This document shows positions 1 to 5,410 of a stretch of DNA of 5,550 nt, in pieces. The notes under the pieces were generated by a model. The model was not told the DNA's origin and did no database searches. It saw only the letters and a list, made by a program, of their open reading frames with translations. The position numbers and the translations under genes were made by a program. How positions within the stretch are numbered: position 1 is the first letter of the stretch; each line of letters starts with the position of its first letter. Source of the stretch: Nitrospinae bacterium CG22_combo_CG10-13_8_21_14_all_47_10 (lineage in GTDB: Bacteria; Nitrospinota; Nitrospinia; Nitrospinales; VA-1); contig PCTK01000111.1 of NCBI GenBank assembly GCA_002786505.1, positions 674 through 6,223 of the forward strand. The letters run 5' to 3'.

Positions 1-160
1 ACCCATGACAACGGTGGCGACAAAATTCCTTAAAACCTAATAGGATTTCATTGTGTAAAAAATGCCGGGATTCTCTCTTTTCGAGCTCGTATACGAATTC
101 TCGGAAGAGCGGAACCTCATCTATGGGTATGATTGAAGAAAGCTCAATGTTCTCGCTCAA
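1..160 (-). CDS. susA: Sucrose synthase, N-terminal fragment (cut by window edge)
   Basis: An open frame starts directly after the SPS stop codon and runs 53 codons off the left edge without a stop. The visible protein has F19, F22, E25-L26, then L35-x-N37-E38-I39-L40 and F43-x-E45-F46-C47. From memory, this pattern and its distance from the N-terminus match the start of cyanobacterial and other bacterial sucrose synthases, where a short helical stretch of this kind opens the regulatory domain; no alignment was run. Sucrose synthase reversibly converts sucrose plus NDP to NDP-glucose plus fructose in the cytoplasm. The start must be TTG at 158-160, because the codon before it is the SPS TAA and no other usual start codon follows in the visible frame. 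A GGGGG stretch 5 nt upstream, inside the end of SPS, can serve as ribosome binding site. The operon position after fructokinase and SPS supports the call. The catalytic GT-B domain lies outside the window and cannot be checked. Confidence 0.72.
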   Translation of the reverse strand, partial: MSENIELSSIIPIDEVPLFREFVYELEKRESRHFLHNEILLGFKEFCRHRCHG

Positions 161-2335
161 TTATTCCCCCAGAAATTTATAATGGCGTATTCCTTCAAGT
201 ATGCCTGCGGCGTATTTTTCATTGGCAAAGTATATACCGCGTTTCCCTTTGAGTTTTTCAAGTTCTGCGCAGTAATTTCCAACGACAACTCCTTTAGGGT
301 CGCCCTTCAGCATTTCTTCGTCATTCCCTGAGTCTCCGCAGACCAGAAAGTTTTCCAAAGGGATGCCCCATTTGTAACTGATATATCGAATGGCTTTTCC
401 TTTTGAAGCCCTCTGTGGAAGTATATCCAGAAAGGCCCCATGGGAATAAATGAGATTGTAATGGCACCGGTTGGTGGTTAAAAGGTCGTGGATTTTTTTT
501 ATGTGATTCTCATTGGGGTCCATGAAATAGCTGATCTTGAATTGCCCCTCAAAATCATTTTTCTGTGGTACAAGAAAATCCAGACTTGCCAGCAATTTCT
601 TGATCCGTTCTTTTTGCCACTTTTGGTTGATATGAGTGGCCCAGCCAATGTCCGGGGCTTTCAAACCTTCATAATAGATTTGACTTCCAATGGAGCTTAT
701 AAAAATATCAGGTGGGTCCACGTTATGCTCCGTAAGATGGTCTATGGCAGATTCGATGGTGCGTCCGGTGGCAACGGCAAACCCAATATCATGATGATGC
801 TTGCGTAGCAGGGCCATGAATTCATTTAAAGAATCAGCGTCTCCGATTAGGGTATTGTCGATGTCGGCAACAATTATTTTATTCAGCTTAATAAGCCTCT
901 TTGCCACTGGAGTGGCGGCTTTCACAGTTAGCGGGGTTTTGGTAGAAGCTCGGGTTAACTTTATAATTGCCTCCAGATAACGGTCAATGTGGGCACCCCA
1001 TGCATAATGTTTCCGAACATTGTTGATTCCATTTGTAGAAAATTGTTTCCATAATTCTTCATCGGCAATAATTTTTTTTATAGCTACGTTTATGTTCCCA
1101 GGGTCCAGGACATCAACCAGAATGCCGTTTTTGCAATTTCCAATAATATCAACGGGCCCACCATCATTGGTAGCAACTATTGGAGCGCCGCATGCTCCCG
1201 CTTCCAAAAGCGTCAGGCCAAATGGTTCGGTCATTGCCGGGTTGACAAAAACACCTTTACTTTCGGCCGTTATGCGGTAAAGCTCAGGAACCTCAAAGGT
1301 GAAATCATGTTTTTTGGGACAAGCCATCTTTCCGTATAAATCGTACTTGTCCATCAGTAACAGGGCTTCGGTCAGAACCCCTTTTTCGTTTTCCTCCATC
1401 TCTGAGATATCGCGGCGAATGCCGAGAAAAACAGCCAGATTCGCCATGGCTTGTAATTCTTTATTTTCCCCAAAGGCCTGGATTAATGCCGCGATATTTT
1501 TCCGCTTTTCGGGTCTATTCAATGCCAGAATCAAAGGCTTGTCGGGGTTCATAAAAAATCGATGGAGCTCATTGAGAATTGCCACTTTTGCCTGGCGATA
1601 GGATTCATCCTTGATTTTGCCGATCTGCTCCTCGTAGTAGGGGAAAAACCGGTCCAGCTCCAGGCCCGGCGGATTAACGATAAATTTTGGGCAATCCTTG
1701 TTTTTATAGAGTCCATACTGGTTGGTTATCTCCTGCCTGGTGCTGGAAATTACCAGATCGGCGCAGGTCAGAACCTTTTCTTCTACTTCCAGGCGGCGAT
1801 TCATGTGAAACTTTTTGTTGATGTCTTCACTGGTCATTCCACTTTCCATTAATTTTTGGCGCTTGTTTTGGCCCAGGGAGTGACCCGTGAAAACAAAAGG
1901 GGCACCGAACATCGAAGCCAGTGTCATGGCTACATAGCCTCCATCAGCATAATGGCCATGGAAGATATTTGGCTCCAATGGTTCCTTCTTCAAAAACTTC
2001 AGGGTTTTATCGACATACTCATCCATGTGGGGCCAAAGTAATTCTTTCCTGATATATTTTCCGCCTCCGCATGGAATGCGGACGATCCTGGCCTTGCTTG
2101 AAATTGGTTCAATTTCCACCGAGTAATCGCGGGATAAATTCCGGTCCTGAATCCAACGGGTGAACAAGTCAACTTGCGCCACCTCTGGTCGATTCGCAAG
2201 CGCATGAGCCAGCTCCAGCACATACTTCACCTGCCCACCGGTATCTGCGTCGCGTCCCATCTCGACATTGTTTGAGCGGATTAACCCGTGAATGCTGAAT
2301 AAAAGGATATACAGGCTGGTTTTATTTTTTTTCAT
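161..2335 (-). CDS. sps: Bifunctional sucrose-phosphate synthase / sucrose-phosphatase
   Basis: This 724-residue cytoplasmic enzyme has two domains. Residues about 5-465 are a GT-B glycosyltransferase (family GT4) of the sucrose-phosphate synthase type, joining NDP-glucose and fructose-6-P to sucrose-6-P. Visible motifs are DTGGQVKYV (31-39), HGHYADGGYVA (126-136), FTGHSLG (149-155), NRPEKRKN (273-280) and the E-x7-E pair E370/E378 in TEPFGLTLLE. Residues about 485-720 are a HAD phosphatase of the sucrose-phosphatase type. It has DIDNT (D491, D493), ATGR (T523), a lysine at 645 or 647, and GDSGND (D668, D672). All HAD catalytic positions are present, so the domain is probably active and releases sucrose. 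In some cyanobacterial SPS proteins the equivalent domain is degenerate; here it is not. A linker rich in Thr, Ala and Lys (about 462-480) joins the domains. The ATG start lies 3 nt after the fructokinase stop, with only a weak Shine-Dalgarno, so translation is probably coupled. Family and fusion are clear; the preferred nucleotide sugar cannot be read from the sequence. Confidence 0.95.
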   Translation of the reverse strand: MKKNKTSLYILLFSIHGLIRSNNVEMGRDADTGGQVKYVLELAHALANRPEVAQVDLFTRWIQDRNLSRDYSVEIEPISSKARIVRIPCGGGKYIRKELLWPHMDEYVDKTLKFLKKEPLEPNIFHGHYADGGYVAMTLASMFGAPFVFTGHSLGQNKRQKLMESGMTSEDINKKFHMNRRLEVEEKVLTCADLVISSTRQEITNQYGLYKNKDCPKFIVNPPGLELDRFFPYYEEQIGKIKDESYRQAKVAILNELHRFFMNPDKPLILALNRPEKRKNIAALIQAFGENKELQAMANLAVFLGIRRDISEMEENEKGVLTEALLLMDKYDLYGKMACPKKHDFTFEVPELYRITAESKGVFVNPAMTEPFGLTLLEAGACGAPIVATNDGGPVDIIGNCKNGILVDVLDPGNINVAIKKIIADEELWKQFSTNGINNVRKHYAWGAHIDRYLEAIIKLTRASTKTPLTVKAATPVAKRLIKLNKIIVADIDNTLIGDADSLNEFMALLRKHHHDIGFAVATGRTIESAIDHLTEHNVDPPDIFISSIGSQIYYEGLKAPDIGWATHINQKWQKERIKKLLASLDFLVPQKNDFEGQFKISYFMDPNENHIKKIHDLLTTNRCHYNLIYSHGAFLDILPQRASKGKAIRYISYKWGIPLENFLVCGDSGNDEEMLKGDPKGVVVGNYCAELEKLKGKRGIYFANEKYAAGILEGIRHYKFLGE
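166..170 (-). promoter_or_regulatory. Ribosome binding site for the sucrose synthase TTG start
   Basis: On the minus strand, GGGGG lies 5 nt before TTG (158-160), within the last codons of the SPS gene. With one G-U pair it can pair to the anti-Shine-Dalgarno sequence. It supports initiation at a TTG that abuts the SPS stop codon, so translation of the two genes is probably coupled. Confidence 0.5.
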
Positions 2336-2338
2336 GGT

Positions 2339-3247
2339 TCAACCATTATTTTGGTAAAAGTCCGGGTTATCCGGAATGGCTCCTGCCAGTGTGCAAATCT
2401 GAGATGCAAATAAAGAGGCTTCATTTAACAATTTTTCATCCTTCCATTGATTGAGAAAACCAAATACAAGCTTTGCTGAAAATGCATCACCTGCTCCAAC
2501 ACTGCTCTGAAAGTGCTCCACCAAGCCGGCTTTTTGAGTCTGAAAAACTTCCCGGTTTTTGCGGTGCATTTCACTTCCCGCTTCACCTTTGGTAATGCAT
2601 AAAATATCAATATCGTATTCTGATAAAATTTTCCGGGCTATGGATTGAAGGTTGTCGGAGGCGCTCCAATTAAAAATTTCCTTCAGCTTGAAAACCTCCT
2701 CATCGTTGGCCTTTAAATAGTTACAGCCTGAAAGGGATTGTTGCAGGATGTCACGGTTGTAAAAAGGGGGGCGCAGGTTCAGGTCCAAATAAACCGGGAT
2801 GTGTGCGGGTAATTCTTTAAGAATGTTTTGAAGGGTTTCCCTGGATCGAGGATCACGTTGAGCCAGCGTGCCGAAATAAATCAGCGAGGTATCCTCATCA
2901 AGAATTTTTCGGGTATTTTTGTCCCATTCAATATAGTCCCAGGCTTGGTGGGCGGGAATCTCAAAGCTATGCCCAGCCATTGGTGACCTATGCACCCGCA
3001 CTTCACCGGTTGGATGCTTTGGGTCTACCTGAATATTCTGAGTCGGAAGTTTGGATTTTCGGGCAAAATCCAATATTTCCTTTCCCCGCGGATCGTTGCC
3101 AACCCTGCTGACAAAGCAAACTGGAACACCAAAATGGTGCAAATGAATGGCAAAGTTAAACGGAGCCCCGCCAAGGCATTTGCGTTCAGGAAAAATATCA
3201 AAAAGGACTTCCCCAAAAACAATCACCTTTCCAACTTTATTTGCCAC
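2339..3247 (-). CDS. frk: PfkB-family carbohydrate kinase, probable fructokinase
   Basis: This 302-residue protein has a normal length for a ribokinase/PfkB-family sugar kinase. Visible features are the first-strand VIVFGE (8-13), PfkB signature 1 starting GGAPFNFAIHLHHFG (26-40), DLNLRP (155-160), KANDEE (179-184) and the anion-hole and catalytic-base motif GAGDAF (251-256, with D254). The family transfers phosphate from ATP to a sugar hydroxyl; bacterial members with this N-terminal pattern are usually fructokinases making fructose-6-P. The neighbours fit well: fructose is released by sucrose synthase, and fructose-6-P is the SPS acceptor. The start is GTG at 3245-3247, supported by AAAGG 7 nt upstream. 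An ATG start would need a downstream codon that removes core residues. It is the first gene of the operon and ends 3 nt before SPS. The fructose specificity is inferred from context and overall similarity. Confidence 0.9.
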   Translation of the reverse strand: MANKVGKVIVFGEVLFDIFPERKCLGGAPFNFAIHLHHFGVPVCFVSRVGNDPRGKEILDFARKSKLPTQNIQVDPKHPTGEVRVHRSPMAGHSFEIPAHQAWDYIEWDKNTRKILDEDTSLIYFGTLAQRDPRSRETLQNILKELPAHIPVYLDLNLRPPFYNRDILQQSLSGCNYLKANDEEVFKLKEIFNWSASDNLQSIARKILSEYDIDILCITKGEAGSEMHRKNREVFQTQKAGLVEHFQSSVGAGDAFSAKLVFGFLNQWKDEKLLNEASLFASQICTLAGAIPDNPDFYQNNG

Positions 3248-3253
3248 AAGGGT

Positions 3254-3259
3254 ACCTTT
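3254..3259 (-). promoter_or_regulatory. Ribosome binding site deciding the GTG start of the fructokinase gene
   Basis: On the minus strand, AAAGGT sits before GTG (3245-3247), with 7 nt between AAAGG and the start codon. It is the only good Shine-Dalgarno near the gene start and supports the non-ATG start. Confidence 0.6.
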
Positions 3260-3331
3260 CAGTTTAATCCGAGAAAAAACTTCCGGCTCTAAATTAAGGA
3301 CACCAAATAATTACCAAAATGGGCAATTCTT

Positions 3332-3360
3332 ATTTTAAAGGTTTTGAGGCTGTTGATCAA
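3332..3360 (-). promoter_or_regulatory. Sigma70-like promoter of the sucrose operon
   Basis: On the minus strand, TTGATC (3360-3355) and TAAAAT (3337-3332) are separated by 17 nt, matching consensus at 4/6 and 5/6 positions. Transcription would start near 3325, giving a leader of about 78 nt before the fructokinase GTG. The -35 box lies inside an inverted repeat (3347-3372), so the promoter may be repressed from there. It was found by eye; no transcript data are available. Confidence 0.5.
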
Positions 3361-3372
3361 GATATACAGCCT
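3347..3372. promoter_or_regulatory. Inverted repeat, candidate operator over the -35 box
   Basis: Perfect 7-bp arms AGGCTGT (3347-3353) and ACAGCCT (3366-3372) flank a 12-bp spacer. The centre-to-centre distance of the arms is 19 bp, close to two helical turns, as expected for a dimeric regulator. The repeat covers the -35 box of the operon promoter and lies about 50 bp upstream of a possible promoter for the divergent transporter gene, so one regulator could control both. It is not followed by a T-run on either strand, so a terminator is unlikely. No regulator gene is present in the window. Confidence 0.35.
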
Positions 3373-3421
3373 TTACCTATGACCACCCTGATGAATTCTT
3401 TTTAAATTGGGTGTACAGGGG

Positions 3422-3427
3422 TATACT
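3422..3427 (+). promoter_or_regulatory. Possible -10 box for the SemiSWEET gene
   Basis: TATACT matches the -10 consensus at 5/6 positions and would give a leader of about 57 nt. The best -35 at 17 nt spacing is TTTTTA (3399-3404), only 3/6. It is the best candidate between the two divergent genes on this strand, but weak. Confidence 0.22.
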
Positions 3428-3478
3428 TTGAGCGGGAATGGATTCTTATTGATTCAAAGAAATTAACTTGATTTTTAT

Positions 3479-3482
3479 GAGG
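3479..3482 (+). promoter_or_regulatory. Ribosome binding site of the SemiSWEET gene
   Basis: GAGG lies 8 nt before ATG 3491. It favours that start over the out-of-frame ATG at 3487 and over the in-frame ATG at codon 6. Confidence 0.5.
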
Positions 3483-3490
3483 CTGAATGA

Positions 3491-3748
3491 ATGAGCACAA
3501 CTATCATGGTAGGATATTTTGCGGGATTTTTAACCACGCTTTCGTTTTTGCCACAGGTGGTGAAAACATGGAAAAGCAAGTCAGCTTCTGATCTTTCTTT
3601 AGGGATGTTTTCGGTTTTTAGCGTGGGGGTGCTGTGCTGGCTTAGCTATGGAGTTTTGCTCCAGGAACCCCCTATTATTTTCTGGAACACAATCACATTG
3701 GTATTGGTGTTGTCCATCCTGGTCATGAAATTGAGGTTTGACTCATAA
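3491..3748 (+). CDS. SemiSWEET (MtN3/PQ-loop) sugar transporter
   Basis: This 85-residue inner-membrane protein has three predicted helices (about 7-23, 38-56 and 62-80). This is the half-size SWEET fold, which dimerises to form a sugar channel or uniporter. The PQ motif is at P21-Q22 in FLPQVVKTW, followed by a polar basic loop (K25, K28, K30) and the typical SDLSLGMF stretch (33-40). W50 and N66 have the 16-residue spacing of the sugar-binding Trp/Asn pair in characterised SemiSWEETs. The family carries glucose or sucrose down its gradient. ATG at 3491 is preceded by GAGG (3479-3482) at 8 nt. The gene is divergent from the sucrose operon and shares its intergenic region, so it may move sucrose or hexose for that pathway; the substrate is an inference. 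It ends 4 nt before the convergent cytochrome gene, with no visible terminator. Confidence 0.92.
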   Translation: MSTTIMVGYFAGFLTTLSFLPQVVKTWKSKSASDLSLGMFSVFSVGVLCWLSYGVLLQEPPIIFWNTITLVLVLSILVMKLRFDS

Positions 3749-3752
3749 AGGC

Positions 3753-4235
3753 TTAATCTTCCTCGTTGGAAAAATGACGAATGTAATGGATCACTTGCCA
3801 GATTTGTTCATCATCCAGATTCTTATAAGCTGGCATAGCGGTTTCGGGTGAACCATTTTTGATTACCCAGAACAATTGCCCATCGGGCAGGCCGGTCATT
3901 GTCTGGTTGCAAGTGAAGTTGCGCGGGCTGGGGGTCAGTTCGCGAAATAAAATACCCAACCCGTTCCCGCTGATTCCATGGCAAACCCTGCATGGGCCTG
4001 GTTGTGCGTCAAAGTGGAACAGGGTCTGTCCGGCAAAAATATTTTCAGGAGATGGGGGCAGGGGATTGGTCAACCGGAGAACCTCATCCGGGGCATTGGG
4101 CGTAGTTCTCATTTGTGGGCAGAGAGGCAAGAACTCCAAGCCACCTTCCATTTTTACTCCCGGGTGTGTTGCCCATGTCAGCGAAACCGGCATCGTGGCC
4201 CAGAGAATTATCCAAAGTGCAACTATACGAATCAT
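3753..4235 (-). CDS. Secreted monohaem class I cytochrome c
   Basis: This 160-residue precursor has an N-terminal hydrophobic Sec signal (about 1-22, likely cleaved at TWA/TH). A Pro-rich segment without a recognisable fold follows (about 23-62), then a C-terminal cytochrome c domain (about 65-157). The haem site is C82-R-V-C85-H86, followed by GISGNGLG. The likely sixth ligand is M134 in ETAMPAY, and the C-terminal helix IWQVIHYIRHF (145-155) is typical of class I cytochromes c. It should act as a periplasmic electron carrier; the partner is unknown. Two further cysteines (C39, C109) are not part of a haem motif and could form a disulfide. The ATG start has AAGGGAG at 6 nt. The gene lies 71 nt downstream of the CGHC-protein gene on the same strand, so co-transcription is possible. 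Its stop faces the SemiSWEET stop at 4 nt. Confidence 0.9.
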   Translation of the reverse strand: MIRIVALWIILWATMPVSLTWATHPGVKMEGGLEFLPLCPQMRTTPNAPDEVLRLTNPLPPSPENIFAGQTLFHFDAQPGPCRVCHGISGNGLGILFRELTPSPRNFTCNQTMTGLPDGQLFWVIKNGSPETAMPAYKNLDDEQIWQVIHYIRHFSNEED

Positions 4236-4241
4236 TTGTAG

Positions 4242-4248
4242 CTCCCTT
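4242..4248 (-). promoter_or_regulatory. Ribosome binding site of the cytochrome c gene
   Basis: On the minus strand, AAGGGAG lies 6 nt before ATG (4233-4235). It fits the start chosen from the signal peptide. Confidence 0.55.
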
Positions 4249-4269
4249 AAAACCTGTTGTTAAAATGAT

Positions 4270-4294
4270 CGGGATTAAAGAGAGTTTATTCCCG
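4270..4294 (-). terminator. Intercistronic hairpin, possible weak terminator or attenuator
   Basis: On the plus strand, arms CGGGATTAAA (4270-4279) and TTTATTCCCG (4285-4294) pair over 10 positions with one mismatch, around the 5-nt loop GAGAG. On the minus strand it lies just after the CGHC-protein stop (4307) and before the cytochrome Shine-Dalgarno. The sequence after it on that strand (ATCATTTTAAC) has only a short T-run, so termination would be partial at best. It could instead be an RNA-processing or stability element that sets the ratio of the two gene products. Confidence 0.4.
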
Positions 4295-4306
4295 TATAGT
4301 GAATGT

Positions 4307-4792
4307 TTAATTGTTGTTTGCCGACTGCGGACCCTTCCCCCATTTTATGGATTCGATAAGAGCCTTGAAGTTCTGGTGAGGGTGGTAATAGGCTGAGTAT
4401 CTGCCCCCTGTTTCAGAATCCATGGTTGTCCATGTACGGGGAGGAAAATCTTCAAGATCGGTGATCTCTATATCCTTGTCATCCTCTTTGACGATTACCA
4501 GGTATCCCCTGTCCGTTTGAAAATTATTCAGGCCAAACAAAGTTACCGCTGTTCCCTTCGGACCTCTCAGGTTGATGGTGTAATAATCCGAATGTAAACC
4601 CAAACCATATTCAGAAAAATCAGCTCGATCTTTATTTTCAGTGAAGCTTAAAAGTTCTGCACAATGCCCACATGAGCCGTAATAAAACAGGCCACGTCTC
4701 CATAGATCCAGATTGGCTTTGCTTGATGCCGATGCGGCTAACGGAATTATCAGAATAAAAAGCAGTATGAAGAGATTTTTAAAACTATTCAT
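4307..4792 (-). CDS. Secreted protein of unknown function with a CGHC motif
   Basis: I do not recognise this family. The 161-residue product starts with a short basic region and a strong hydrophobic core (about 7-19) ending ASA/SS, a clear Sec signal peptide likely cleaved after A22. The mature protein is about 139 residues. It begins with an aromatic stretch (W31, F36, Y37, Y38) leading to C41-G42-H43-C44, its only cysteines. CGHC is also the active-site sequence of protein disulfide isomerases, but the usual preceding Trp is absent and the remainder shows no obvious thioredoxin fold, so redox or metal binding is speculative. The rest is rich in Asp, Gly and aromatic residues and looks like beta structure. 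The start is ATG at 4790-4792: a perfect AAAGGAGG lies 6 nt upstream. A TTG two codons earlier would touch the Shine-Dalgarno and is rejected. The cytochrome c gene follows on the same strand. Confidence 0.72.
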   Translation of the reverse strand: MNSFKNLFILLFILIIPLAASASSKANLDLWRRGLFYYGSCGHCAELLSFTENKDRADFSEYGLGLHSDYYTINLRGPKGTAVTLFGLNNFQTDRGYLVIVKEDDKDIEITDLEDFPPRTWTTMDSETGGRYSAYYHPHQNFKALIESIKWGKGPQSANNN

Positions 4793-4798
4793 AATCAA

Positions 4799-4806
4799 CC
4801 TCCTTT
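4799..4806 (-). promoter_or_regulatory. Perfect Shine-Dalgarno of the CGHC-protein gene
   Basis: On the minus strand, AAAGGAGG ends 6 nt before ATG (4790-4792). It is the strongest ribosome binding site in the window, suggesting high translation, and it excludes the adjacent TTG (4796-4798) as start. Confidence 0.75.
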
Positions 4807-4844
4807 AAGATTCGGGAATATTCCTTCTGCAGAGGCATGTATAA

Positions 4845-4874
4845 ATAATGCTCCTAACATTACAACTTTGTCAA
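4845..4874 (-). promoter_or_regulatory. Sigma70-like promoter of the CGHC-protein and cytochrome genes
   Basis: On the minus strand, a perfect TTGACA (4874-4869) and CATTAT (4850-4845, 4/6) are 18 nt apart. Transcription would start near 4838, leaving a leader of about 46 nt before the ATG. The cytochrome gene could be read from here, as no better promoter is visible just before it. Confidence 0.5.
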
Positions 4875-4936
4875 GGGGCCAAAGGTCCGGCACTTTAGGG
4901 GAACTGCTTACTTTGGGTTGAAACATTAAGGGTTGT

Positions 4937-5410
4937 CTACCTTAACCATGTTGGTTTCAGGTTGAAATTGAGGTTGTTCGGCCTTGAGGAGGTGGGGCTG
5001 GAGGACTCAATGATTTTCAAACTGCTGTGGGCTGGGGTTGGGGCATGGGCTGTCCAGAAGCGCATTTCATAAACATTTTTTTTTATGAATGTGAGTGGAA
5101 CTGTTTTGCCAGGGGCCAACTCAGTCAAAAAAAGTACTTCCTTTCGATCCTCTCTTGAAAACAGTGTCAGATTTAGAATCGTTGTACCGCAATCATTTTT
5201 TAAACTGACTTTTGATTTGGAAGGGTAACTTCTGGTTTCCCCCCGCACGCAATAATGTTGTAAGAAAATCGTGGTCGCACCGGTTGATAATTCCGACAGC
5301 GCATTTTTTTCTGGACTGTAAGTGGAGAACATGCAACTGACAAACTCTGGGTCGAAGGAGAATTTTAGACCTGAAGACTCATTTGATTTTTTAATTGCTG
5401 GAAGAAACAT
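4937..5410 (-). CDS. Hypothetical protein, start uncertain, possibly truncated
   Basis: I do not recognise this 157-residue product. It has no signal peptide or membrane segment from the ATG at 5408-5410. It contains three cysteines (C26, C54, C74). The middle part, about 70-117 (NDCGTTILNLTLFSRE, then ELAPGKTVPL and VYEMRFW), alternates polar and hydrophobic residues as in a small beta-sandwich. The C-terminal 30 residues are rich in Ser, Pro and Asn and look disordered. No Shine-Dalgarno precedes the ATG: the only purine run, AGGG, is 1 nt from it. A TATACAAT sequence 7 nt upstream could be a -10 box for a nearly leaderless message, but no -35 fits. The frame is open for 12 more codons upstream to a TGA without another usual start. 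An exported protein that lost its N-terminus, or a chance ORF, are alternatives; the length and the ordered middle part favour coding. Confidence 0.45.
   Translation of the reverse strand: MFLPAIKKSNESSGLKFSFDPEFVSCMFSTYSPEKNALSELSTGATTIFLQHYCVRGETRSYPSKSKVSLKNDCGTTILNLTLFSREDRKEVLFLTELAPGKTVPLTFIKKNVYEMRFWTAHAPTPAHSSLKIIESSSPTSSRPNNLNFNLKPTWLR

Noticed and set aside
488..2041. Several plus-strand frames of 61-106 codons
   Set aside because: All are antisense to the well-supported SPS gene, and their products have no family features.
1999..2223. Minus-strand 74-codon frame inside SPS
   Set aside because: It is out of frame with SPS, whose GT-B motifs prove the real frame there.
2990..3338. 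Plus-strand frames of 100 and 63 codons over the fructokinase start and promoter
   Set aside because: They are antisense to PfkB signature 1 and have no plausible ribosome binding site or product.
3859..4263. Plus-strand open frames of 134, 87 and 93 codons across 3859-4396
   Set aside because: They lie antisense to the cytochrome c and CGHC-protein genes, which have clear motifs, signal peptides and Shine-Dalgarno sites. The plus-strand products show no recognisable features.
4307..4792. Calling the CGHC protein a thioredoxin or disulfide isomerase
   Set aside because: The motif matches, but the usual preceding Trp, the cis-Pro loop and the thioredoxin strand order are not visible.
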